From: Dipteris shenzhenensis
Taxonomy: Eukaryota > Polypodiophyta > Polypodiopsida > Gleicheniales
DNA: 64,000 bases
Direction: 5' to 3' (one strand)
Assembly: GCA_047967505.1 (NCBI GenBank)
Contig: CM106538.1
Shown here: positions 26,101 to 32,207 of the stretch, piece by piece
How positions within the stretch are numbered: the stretch's first letter is position 1
How the letters are laid out: every line of letters starts with the position of its first letter
Program-made: the position numbers and the translations under genes
Notes under the pieces: generated by a model
What the model saw: only the letters and a program-made list of their open reading frames with translations
Told to the model about the DNA's origin: nothing
Database searches by the model: none

Positions 26101-27135
26101 GATCATTTACATAAAGCGCAAACAAATAATGACAAACATGGATCCTTTAAGGGAAATATCGACTGATTCTTCCGAGGTCATGTTACCTCGGCTAGAGCAT
26201 AACACTAATCAAAAAGCAGTCCACATTTACTTAGAAGTCACACATTCACTACATTCAAGCTACAGCTGCTTGTGAAGACTATACAATTTCATTTTAGTCT
26301 CTCCCAAATGAGCATTTCGCAAAAATTCTTAGACAATCTTGCTAATAGGGCTACACACCACTTAAGATAGAAAGAATTATCGCAATATCAACAACCTGCA
26401 ATAGGGGCGGAAACTTCACAACTAAAACGGAAGGAACATATATCTAGATGAATCCAGGAACGTGCCCAAACGCATCCTCTGAAAACACAACACAGTGCAG
26501 TTTAAATCTCACGGCAGTCACAAGGTTGAAAACCATGAACTCCATGATGCATAGCAAGGAGTAGCTACTATGACACCGACCCACATCATTAATGCCCAAC
26601 AGTCACATGCAACAAAATATTGGTATATACTTCATAAGAGTTGAATATATCCAATCTTATAAATTAATTTTTTCATAAAACAAGCAAAAAGGCAAGGAAA
26701 CAAGGGGGTTTGTAAGAAACTTTAAACAAAATTCTGGGTAAAAGAGAAAGCAAAGCTACGCTTATGTTCTCATCAGTAGCCAACCATAAGCTGCCATCTG
26801 GATTTCAAAAGATTGTGGAACAAAATATTTGCCCCAATATGTTGAGAGTGGCTCTATTATCAGTGTACGTTTGACAGCTTATTGCTCTGTTTCAACGGAT
26901 TGTGTACAAGGCTGTGATTTAGAAAACCCGTTTCATGTTTACTAGTACAACATTCTAATTTGGAAAATGTTCATATTCTAACTCAGAAGATCTATATCTC
27001 ATAAATCAAGCAGATCATCAGCAGGTTTTCTCTAGTACACGCCGTTTGTGCATTATATGTTTTGCGATAGCATACCTGACTATCAGAGCCTCCAATTGTG
27101 AGATGTCGATCTGGAGAATCCATGCCTGTAGCCAT
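5022..27135 (-). CDS. Tesmin/TSO1-like CXC (TCX/CPP) DNA-binding protein, multi-exon gene, C-terminal part beyond left edge
   Basis: Seven minus-strand exons join in consistent phase: 27076-27135, 17598-17746, 15072-15598, 14840-14953, 14425-14711, 5205-6091, 5022-5102 (2105 nt, about 701 codons). Seen in sequence: the family's N-terminal [16 protein letters not shown] block in exon 2, the GVRRRCLDF block near the start of exon 6, a basic SPKKKR run, and then the first CXC repeat ([15 protein letters not shown]), where the window's exons stop. In the known family the two CXC repeats bind TTYGAA/CHR-like DNA, and plant members work in nuclear MuvB/DREAM-type complexes controlling the cell cycle, meristems and cytokinesis. 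That role is carried over from the family. No exon with the remainder of the first CXC repeat or the second CXC repeat was found in 1-5021, so they lie outside the window or are lost. With about 680 residues before CXC, the protein is longer than Arabidopsis TSO1. The introns of 9.3 kb and 8.3 kb are full of retroelements. Confidence 0.88.
5205..6091 (-). CDS. TCX gene, large exon 6 with RRRCLDF block
   Basis: An 887-nt exon with acceptor ATATGTGCAG and donor AAAAG/GTGACA. It opens with [14 protein letters not shown], the conserved block that precedes the CXC domain in TCX proteins by a few hundred residues, and ends with the basic SPKKKR string that borders the CXC domain. Between them is a Ser-rich, probably disordered region. 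Phase 0 in; two bases of Arg out, completed by the exon at 5102. Confidence 0.92.
6092..8284 (-). other. TCX intron 5, left part
   Basis: Intron between exons 5 and 6. No motif-bearing frame recognised from 6100 to about 8000; the short ORFs look like chance. It leads into the DUF4283-like fragment at 8285. Confidence 0.45.
8285..8572 (-). pseudogene. DUF4283-like fragment (retroelement-associated)
   Basis: A 95-residue minus-strand frame contains [10 protein letters not shown] followed by [15 protein letters not shown], resembling the W-x-P-x-F-x-P...VWVRLPGLPLHLW signature of DUF4283, a domain common in plant LINE-linked and zinc-knuckle proteins. No upstream or downstream coding continuity is clear. 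It may be an exon fragment captured by a transposon. Similarity judged by eye only. Confidence 0.4.
8717..9060 (+). repeat. 5' LTR (344 bp) of the non-autonomous element
   Basis: TGTTGGAATATGAAGTC at the start and CCTTCA at the end; aligns along its whole length with 10647-10990 with small differences and compensating short indels. Confidence 0.92.
9063..9075 (+). promoter_or_regulatory. Primer binding site (initiator tRNA-Met type)
   Basis: TGGTATCTGAGCC, one mismatch from the usual TGGTATCAGAGCC, 2 nt after the LTR. Confidence 0.8.
10647..10990 (+). repeat. 3' LTR (344 bp) of the non-autonomous element
   Basis: Partner of 8717-9060; begins TGAAGGAATATG after a polypurine tract and ends CCTTCA. 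Confidence 0.92.
11201..11247 (+). repeat. Remnant (47 bp) of the 5' LTR
   Basis: Matches the end of the right LTR with one difference and is followed by a primer-site string; sequence to its left is unrelated. Confidence 0.8.
12157..13043 (+). pseudogene. Copia gag (UBN2 family) with CCHC knuckles, frameshifted
   Basis: Begins [20 protein letters not shown] with the copia gag opening (F-x-W-x-x-K-x-x-L) and then EDLWDL. The frame moves near 12280-12290 into the second frame, which continues [18 protein letters not shown], a UBN2-type body, and two tight zinc knuckles ([14 protein letters not shown] and [14 protein letters not shown]). About 295 codons in all. One frameshift separates the N-terminal 40-odd residues from the rest. 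Confidence 0.82.
13361..13714 (+). repeat. 3' LTR (354 bp) of the gag-only copia element
   Basis: Terminal inverted heptamer TGTTGGG/CCCAACA, preceded by a polypurine tract; contains a CTATAAATGAGAG TATA-like box at about 13608, which would be the element's promoter. Confidence 0.85.
13915..14040. repeat. CA/GCAC-rich microsatellite
   Basis: Alternating ACAC, GCAC and CATGCAC units, purine-pyrimidine alternating over about 120 bp. Overlapping ORFs are artefacts. Confidence 0.9.
14425..14711 (-). CDS. TCX gene, exon 5
   Basis: A 287-nt exon. Only the acceptor TGGTCACAG/GT gives the phase required by exon 4, since the better-looking TCTTTCCAG site upstream opens straight onto a stop. It encodes about 95 residues, including a Trp-containing stretch and a Cys-Cys pair at the end, and finishes on an Arg codon before donor GTATGG, phase 0. 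A CA/GT microsatellite lies in the intron just after the donor. Confidence 0.72.
14840..14953 (-). CDS. TCX gene, exon 4
   Basis: A 114-nt exon (37 codons plus split ends). The acceptor follows a run of eight T residues and ends GATACAG; the donor is ACTG/GTATGA. A second in-frame donor (TCTCAG/GTTAAA) 15 nt downstream would extend the exon to 14825 and add five residues, so this boundary may be alternatively spliced. No domain recognised. Confidence 0.7.
15072..15598 (-). CDS. TCX gene, exon 3 (variable N-terminal region)
   Basis: A 527-nt exon between acceptor TTTTGATTGCAG and donor CACAG/GTATCA; phase 1 in and phase 1 out, both matching the neighbours. The product is Ser/Asn/Gln-rich and acidic with no recognisable domain, as expected for the poorly conserved stretch between the SPIKPV block and the RRRCLDF block. 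Assignment rests on phase, splice sites, strand and position rather than on similarity. Confidence 0.8.
15599..17597 (-). other. TCX intron 2
   Basis: A 2-kb intron between exons 2 and 3. No mobile-element or coding signature recognised; scattered short ORFs without motifs. Confidence 0.6.
17598..17746 (-). CDS. TCX gene, exon 2 with the N-terminal conserved block
   Basis: The acceptor TTTTGGGCTGCAG precedes GGT-TCA-CCA and the donor is AAG/GTAAAT. The 149-nt exon reads [16 protein letters not shown], then a Phe/Pro-rich [16 protein letters not shown] stretch. This is the hallmark N-terminal motif of plant TCX proteins (Arabidopsis-type form: [16 protein letters not shown]). The motif is in a different frame from the longest open frame in this interval, so an ORF scan would miss it. 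It ends with two bases of a split Arg codon. Confidence 0.93.
17996..18244 (+). repeat. CT microsatellite and 112-bp tandem duplication
   Basis: A CT run is followed by two copies of a 112-bp unit starting CCCCTTGGACTTGAAGA (18021-18132 and 18133-18244), differing at only a few positions. Inside TCX intron 1. Confidence 0.9.
19012..19690 (+). repeat. Tandem TCX-intron repeat units A and first half of B
   Basis: Unit A (about 19012-19448) and the first 240 bp of unit B (about 19449-19690) share ordered blocks, including ATACTTGAGCATCCATTTATAC. Unit B is continued at 26210 on the other side of the gypsy insertion, and a third unit begins at about 26435. Confidence 0.75.
19686..19690 (+). repeat. 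Target-site duplication CTAAT (left)
   Basis: CTAAT directly before the LTR, repeated at 26205-26209 directly after the other LTR. Confidence 0.92.
19691..20147 (-). repeat. 3' LTR (457 bp)
   Basis: On the minus strand starts TGTTACGC and ends AGTTAACA; full-length partner at 25748-26204. Confidence 0.95.
20148..20160 (-). promoter_or_regulatory. Polypurine tract
   Basis: AAGAGGGAAGGAA on the minus strand, immediately before the 3' LTR. Confidence 0.85.
20208..21692 (-). pseudogene. Gypsy integrase with chromodomain-like C-terminus
   Basis: A 494-residue frame, the longest in the window. Order: zinc-binding HHCC region ([15 protein letters not shown]... CFSCQ), catalytic core with the Asp of MDFIVGLP, the Asp of SDRDVRF and the Glu of [10 protein letters not shown]-terminal domain ([19 protein letters not shown]), then a chromodomain-like tail ending ATWESIY (last 50 residues). 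In chromoviruses this tail guides integration to particular chromatin. All three catalytic acids are present. The frame is separated from RNase H by a frameshift near 21700. Confidence 0.9.
21706..22020 (-). pseudogene. Gypsy RNase H region, interrupted
   Basis: Minus strand has ETDASG (catalytic Asp) near 22000, then a TAA stop at 21964-21966, [12 protein letters not shown], and the open frame [18 protein letters not shown] (21706-21894). The following FNSVPKREG end shows a frameshift relative to the [14 protein letters not shown] string just before integrase. Confidence 0.82.
22024..23144 (-). pseudogene. Gypsy reverse transcriptase, frameshifted
   Basis: Two frames: 22491-23144 carries the fingers and first palm motifs ([35 protein letters not shown]) and 22024-22500 the active site [11 protein letters not shown] (two Asp intact) and the thumb. 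They are joined by a shift near 22530, around the LTNAPATF motif. One frame lacks the usual FGLTNA order because of this shift. Confidence 0.9.
23223..24751 (-). pseudogene. Gypsy gag and protease, several frameshifts
   Basis: Three overlapping frames: 24539-24751 (N-terminal gag with a heptad-like [14 protein letters not shown]), 24145-24594 (retrotransposon gag body, [14 protein letters not shown]), and 23223-24152 (gag C-terminus, knuckle [13 protein letters not shown] at about residue 117, protease [12 protein letters not shown] at about residue 220). The protease active site reads D-S-A-S-T where D-S-G is normal, so it is probably inactive. Confidence 0.85.
24752..25733 (-). other. 5' untranslated leader of the gypsy element
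   Basis: About 1 kb between primer site and first gag frame. Contains a poly-T/poly-A stretch near 24770-24795 and two copies of a TTCCCTATACTAGGGAA hyphenated palindrome (24861 and 24942). The plus-strand ORFs at 25215-25728 have no motifs. Confidence 0.6.
25734..25745 (-). promoter_or_regulatory. Primer binding site (initiator tRNA-Met)
   Basis: TGGTATCAGAGC on the minus strand, 2 nt inside the 5' LTR; exact match to the plant tRNAi-Met primer site. Confidence 0.93.
25748..26204 (-). repeat. 5' LTR (457 bp)
   Basis: Partner of 19691-20147. Contains a GCTCTATAAAGATGAC TATA-like promoter on the minus strand near 25950. Confidence 0.95.
26205..26600 (+). repeat. CTAAT duplication, rest of repeat unit B and start of unit C
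   Basis: 26205-26209 is the right-hand CTAAT. What follows (CAAAAAG, CTACAGCTGCTTGTGAAGA, AGACAATCT, CTAATAGGGC, ACACACCACTT) is the continuation of unit B seen in unit A at 19290-19440. Unit C starts at about 26435 with ATATATCTAGATGAATCCAGG. Confidence 0.75.
27076..27135 (-). CDS. TCX gene, first coding exon (20 codons)
   Basis: Twenty codons beginning [12 protein letters not shown] and ending in SDSQ, followed directly by a GTATGC donor. The MDSPDR start is typical of TCX proteins, and the exon ends in phase 0, which matches the phase-0 start of the exon at 17746. Either the ATG at 27135 or the one at 27123 could be used; the second gives the more family-like start. A possible acceptor (CTTTTCAG) puts the 5' end of this exon at 27229, leaving about 94 nt of leader ahead of the ATG. 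Confidence 0.78.
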
Positions 27136-27228
27136 CACTCAGGTCATTCGTTAAACCTTAGAACGTTTACTGTTCATAACAAGCTTGATAAACTATTCTT
27201 GAATCTTGCAGGTACTTCCAGGCAATAA

Positions 27229-28464
27229 CCTGAAAAGATCATGAGGTGCCCACGTTCAGCTGTCAAAAATATACATAAGAAGTTCCCAATAGACAACAAA
27301 GAGGCACATTTTATATAGCCACCATAAGATACAAAGAAACACGCATCACAGATGACTACATGAGGTCAACACCGTAGGAGAAACCTTACAACTCTTAACA
27401 ACTTGTGGCTGACATGCTACACCGTAATTCCAACAGTCTTGCCCCTGATTGTGCTGCCAACCCACTCACCCTTCTCTTATATGTTACCGGAATACTAAGA
27501 CGAAAACGTCTAATCAAACCTCTTAGATTAGAAGTATGACATCATTCACAGAGAAATATCTGAAGGAAACCATGGAAAAAGGCAAGCCAGATAGTACACT
27601 AGCTGCAACATCCGTTACCAAGCACCCAGTAAGGTCTGCTCTGCATGGACAAGCTGCATAATGGCAGAATATCTCCCACTTCAATGCTGCAGAGCTATCA
27701 TTGACGACAATGCCTATTCTCACTGCGCAGATAAAATTTTCGATCAACTGTCCTCTAAAGCAACCTCGCTACTAAGAGCATTGCTTGCCACATAAAAGGG
27801 ATAATATGAATATCCTAGTCCCGAATTCGTGATCACATCAACCTCCTGCACTACATGAAGCAACAAAGCAAAGCCAGCGAGCCTGGGCTTAAAACAGTCC
27901 AACGAGTCGGCACACTCAATCTTAATAGCTCATTGCTGAACACCATCCCATGGGTTCAAAAGCAAGGGCCTGGAGCAGACGATGGAATTTCTGGAGAGGA
28001 AGAATCGAAAAGCAGTTAATTTGCTTCCAACACCTGAAGCCGACTCTTGTCGCGACGAGAAGTTCATCTAAATTCCGGGTACGTACGTAGACGTAAGGAG
28101 GCTTCCATAGATTTCAGTTTCATGACTTGTTACTCGTAAGATTACCTCCAGTTTCCCCTACAAGACTCAAAACTCACTCGAATATTGGCACGGCTTAGCT
28201 GTCGGCCAATGTCGACTACCCTCGTCTCGCTGTCTTCGCAAATCACAGAAGATGAAAACAAATTCGGATATCCCAATTGCAGAAGCACAATTCATCAGGA
28301 GATTGGAGCAATCAGTTCAAAATGGGGTGGGGTGCTGGGAGTGAGTCTAATGGGAAAACGCAATGGCAATTCGAGCAGGAGCTCGAGGCGCTCACTCTTG
28401 CTCGCGCGCTCGCTCTCTCTCTCGCGACGCCCATTGACATCGAAAGCTGACTGGCTCTCTCTGG

Positions 28465-28499
<35 letters not shown>

Positions 28500-28580
28500 G
28501 CATGAACGTCACCCATTTGCATCAAGCAAGCCGGAGAGACTTACAAAAATCAAGTGAGCACTAGTGCATTAGGCCATTGC
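27229..28580 (-). promoter_or_regulatory. Putative 5' leader intron and GA-rich leader/promoter of the TCX gene
   Basis: Reading leftwards on the minus strand, a donor-like CTGGAG/GTAATC at 28146 and an acceptor CTTTTCAG at 27230 could delimit a leader intron of about 0.9 kb. The stretch 28295-28500 is dominated by GA repeats on the minus strand, a pattern common in plant 5' leaders and core promoters. A short upstream ORF begins within the candidate leader. All of this is inference from composition and splice-like strings. Confidence 0.3.
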
Positions 28581-28699
28581 ATGGCGGGATGCATGGCAAG
28601 CCAAGGGCAATGACGGAGGAAGTGGATGAAGACGCGAAGAAGAGAAAGCGAGGAAGGGAGGAGGTGGATGGAAGTTGGAAGAAGCGAGGGTGGTGGTAA

Positions 28700-28807
28700 T
28701 GAAGGTGGCGAATTCCCACCTCTCTCTCTCCCTCTCTCTTTTGCTCGTCGCCCTCCTCTGCACAGTGCTGCCACCTTCCCGCGCCTTTTCCTTCGTCCCT
28801 CTCCCTA

Positions 28808-28847
<40 letters not shown>

Positions 28848-29200
28848 TCTCACCCATCTCCTCTTTCACTTCTGCTTTGTCCTCCCCTTTCACTTTCCCC
28901 GTCTCCTGTCCTTTCCCCCTTTCTCCCCCCCCCCCCCTTTTCCTCCTCCTCCTCATTTTGTATCCCTTTGCTTCTCTTCTTCCTCCTTCCTTCCACACCC
29001 GTTGCTTAAATAGACAGTTTTGTTTTGTTTTGAAAGAGATTCGCTCCATCCATGGTCAAACCCCAACAAAAACCGTAGCCCTTTCCTCGTAAACCTTGTG
29101 GACGCCACGACTCCCCCGCAGGTTGCAGGCACCGTGGTGATTCATCAGACCCCACACTCTCTCTCTCACACACGCGCGCGCGCGCGCGCTCTCCTCCCCA
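28700..29200. promoter_or_regulatory. CT/CA/CG low-complexity block, possible promoter region
   Basis: The plus strand carries a long pyrimidine stretch: CT repeats around 28725 and 28808, CA repeats at about 28833, a C homopolymer near 28925, then CTCTCTCACACACG running into alternating CG at 29172-29190. A TATA-like TTTAAG/CTTAAAT element lies at about 29005. It sits upstream of the minus-strand TCX gene, so a promoter role is plausible, but no transcript evidence is available. The ORFs here are products of the low-complexity sequence and I do not regard them as genes. Confidence 0.3.
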
Positions 29201-29299
29201 ACAGCACCGCGTCTTTGTCAACTCCAGTCCCCCCACACACTCCACCGCCATTCCCTCGCCTCATCCCCTTTCGGCTGCACAAACTTCACGACACTCTCT

Positions 29300-31119
29300 G
29301 CTGCCAGCCTTTGCAGCCATCGCCATCCCAAGCTTGCTCATTGCAGCCCCGTGAATCCGTGATCCCCAACATGGTCCACTGTAACATCTCGGTTAGTTGC
29401 GCCTTCCGTACAGTCAACTGGCTGGACTGAATTTCAGTCTGTGCTTCAGACTTACCTAGACTTATGCGATGAACGCGGGAACCGCAATTGGGAAAGAACC
29501 TGGCTCGGCCTGGGATCGTGAACCCAGCTGCACAACTGCGGCAAGTGTGCCAACTGCTGCCAGGACAAAGTCGCTCGCGTCGCCTTTGAGTGTTTTGGAA
29601 GGTTACCTCTCGCATCGTGGCACCCGGTTGATGCCATGTTCGAAGTCTTTTTGCGCTTTTCTTCACCCCCAGTGCTTTCAGTTCTTGGAATGACCAGGAT
29701 TCCGTGGGTCCCTAGATTGCGTTCACTACCCTCCTGCTGCTCGGGAGGACTCGCGACTCACACGCTGCTGCAGCTTTAGATTTCATCATCCACATCGAAT
29801 GAAATGTCTGTGAAGGCGTTTATTGTCCACCAGTGACCGAATGAAATGCCTGTGAGCACTTTTATTGTCCATCACTGACCGCAAATCCCCGCCCCTTTCA
29901 AACCTGGAGGCTGCTTTTGATTCTATGTACTAGCGTCGCTCAAACTTCAGGCTTCACCGCTTTGAACATAGAGGCCGCTGGCGCAGCGTCAAGTGATCGA
30001 ATTTGAAACGATAAATCATGGAGAACAATTGTGAATCGGGAGCTCTTACAACCGCATTAGTCCTTTGCGCTGGATATCGTCACTCCAAACTCAAATCACC
30101 CGGACCGGTCCGGTAAACAGTGAATGCTTCCCCTCTTGATAAGAAACCACGGCCGGCTCGTCGAAACATCCCGACAAAAACACGCTGGGGCTATGGCGTA
30201 AGAAATTGGGCAACAACAGATCGGATCAACCGCGACTACGATCAAACAAAATGGGAATTAAAAATGGGAAAAGCTAGTATGGAAGGCGTGCATTGCTTGA
30301 TGAATCGCACCCACGTTGTCCGATCGGACCCACGCTGATGTAGAGAGATGGCTACATCTTCAATGCCACTCGCTCCAAATTGAAAGCATGATCGGCGATG
30401 AGCTCCTCTTGGACAGTTTTAGCTCCAGACAGCAAATCACATCGTGGAGATTGCGTGCTCGCGGCTTCTTTACTCCTCTTCAAAAGCTCAAAGATCCTGT
30501 TTGCTTCCTACAAAATTCCCGCACCTTAATTCTCACACCTTAAGCTGCAGAGAAATGGTACGTAAATCGATCTTAAGTCCTGTTTGGATAAATCTTCAAC
30601 TTCATCAACTCCAATTTCATCCACAGATAATGCCGCAGATAATTCATCAACTCCAATTCCATCCACAAGACAATGCATCAACTCCAATTTCAACTTCAAA
30701 AGATCCTCTTTGCTTCCTACGAAATTCCGCACCTTAATTCTCACACATTAAGTTGCACATCGATCTTAAATCCTATCTTGATGAATCCTGAACTTCCACA
30801 TTTACATAAAATCCAATTCCACCGACAGATCATGCTGCAGTTATGAAATGATTCACACAAATGTACAATTTACAAATTCCCACACCTTAAGCTGGAGAAA
30901 TGGCACATCGATCTCCCATTAGGAAATGGGCCATCAATTTGGCATTAGGGGAGTTTCACACGCGTCCGCCATTAGGGGAGTTTCACACCAGTCCACCTAG
31001 TGCTACAAATCGGCAAACTGTGGGCCCTCCAATGAAAATAGGGAAAGGCTCTTCGCACCCGTCCGCCTGCCCGTGCACACAATTCTACTGTGTCAGTTGG
31101 GTCATGCCCGAGCTCATCA
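29300..31119. other. Intergenic sequence with short tandem repeats
   Basis: No gene recognised. Includes a roughly 41-bp tandem repeat at 29797-29880, a 27-bp tandem repeat ATTAGGGGAGTTTCACAC at 30944-30997, and several copies of ATCAACTCCAATTTCATC between 30600 and 31700. Confidence 0.55.
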
Positions 31120-31250
31120 AATGAAGTTTGCGGCCTAACAAGAGCGCCCAATAAAGTGTTCGAGTGATGACAACCCGTCAAGAATCACACCAGGAATCGA
31201 ACTGGAACCCACTGCTAGAAAAGAGATGCACTTGCCAACCAACCCAACAC
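31120..31250 (-). mobile_element. tRNA-derived SINE-like head
   Basis: Minus strand contains GGGTTGGTTGGCAAGTGC (D-arm/A-box-like) and, about 35 nt later, AGTTCGATTCC (31193-31203), a near-perfect tRNA T-arm/B-box. The two could form an internal polymerase III promoter. The acceptor stem is absent, so it is not a functional tRNA. The SINE body would run leftwards toward 31000, but its end is not defined. Confidence 0.45.
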
Positions 31251-32081
31251 TATTCGTTGTCTCATTGCTATAGCATTTGTCCTATATCCAAACCCGTCCA
31301 CCCTGTTGTCAAATCAATTGTGGACGGATGGGGCTTCTACTAGGCGAATGATGCTTTTGGGGGATTCACCCATCTACAAACGTTGGTGAGTCCCCCCTTA
31401 GTATTGACTCATCTTATTACTGAATCCCCCCTTAGTACTGACTCATCTTATTCTGATGAATCTTGAACTTCCACATATACATCACCTCCAATTTCATTGA
31501 AAGCTAATACATTTATGAATTCTTTCATACAAATGAAAGAATCCTCTTTGTTTCCTACAAATTCCCACTCCTTTAATCTCACACCTTAAGCTCTATAAAT
31601 GGTACATCGATCTACCATTAGTCCTCAATCTTCCTATTTGGATGAATCTTCCACATATACATCAACTCCAATTTCATCTAAAATGCAATTATTAAAGAAT
31701 TCATACTTAAGCCCCTCTTGAGGAGAAGAGCTTTATGCCTTTCCTATGTAATATGCAAACTTAAGCTGGATTCACAAACGGGTGCCCTTGGACAAGGAAA
31801 TGGGTGTACTTCCACATGGGGTACTTTCACATACCAAGCAAAAAGTTTTCTTTGTGCAGGACATAATTTGATGAGTAGCCCCCCAAGCCACCCAAGGTGC
31901 GGACAACTACACCAGCGCTTGACGTAGGTGATCCCTGCAACCATTTCATCCAATGCGATGGAGCACTGTATTTTGGTGCTATGGACATTTTTGAATGCTC
32001 AACTCACCGTGGTTGTTTTTGCTCATTGTTCGATGCCCATTTGTGAATCCATCCTTACATGAACTCCAATTTTTCAATGTA

Positions 32082-32207
32082 AGTAACGAGCGAATTCTTG
32101 CCTCACACCCTTCTAAAAGAGAAGAATTTTATATCTTCAATCCAAGTAATGAGCGAATTCATACCTCACGCCCTTCTGAAAGAGATGAATTTTACACCTT
32201 CAATTTG
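32082..32207 (+). repeat. 63-bp in-frame tandem duplication
   Basis: AGTAACGAGCGAATTC (32082) and AGTAATGAGCGAATTC (32145) start two 63-bp units. The ORF 31995-32324 reads SNERI-S-PS-R-EFY-FN twice. No family recognised; coding status doubtful. Confidence 0.7.

Larger units (their letters stand above)
19691..26204 (-). mobile_element. Structurally complete Ty3/gypsy chromovirus-like LTR retrotransposon, 6514 bp
   Basis: Two 457-bp LTRs (TG...CA on both strands) differ at about 18 positions, mostly transitions, roughly 96% identical. A 5-bp CTAAT duplication flanks the element. A primer site at 25734-25745 and a polypurine tract at 20148-20160 fix the minus orientation. The coding order is gag, CCHC knuckle, protease, RT, RNase H, integrase and chromodomain-like tail. 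At least four frame changes and an internal stop in RNase H make this copy non-autonomous now. It lies in intron 1 of TCX, sense to the gene, so its LTR poly(A) signals could affect TCX transcripts. Confidence 0.95.

Noticed and set aside
28561-29049. 162-residue Arg/Glu-rich minus-strand ORF and its Ser/Leu/Pro-rich plus-strand partners
   Set aside because: Entirely made of GA/CT repeat translation; both strands open for the same reason.
29286-29693. 126- and 74-residue ORFs on opposite strands
   Set aside because: No family motif, no splice or promoter context; GC-richer sequence makes stops rarer.
31178-31250. Possible functional tRNA gene
   Set aside because: A and B box-like words exist, but no acceptor stem pairing or proper anticodon arm could be found.
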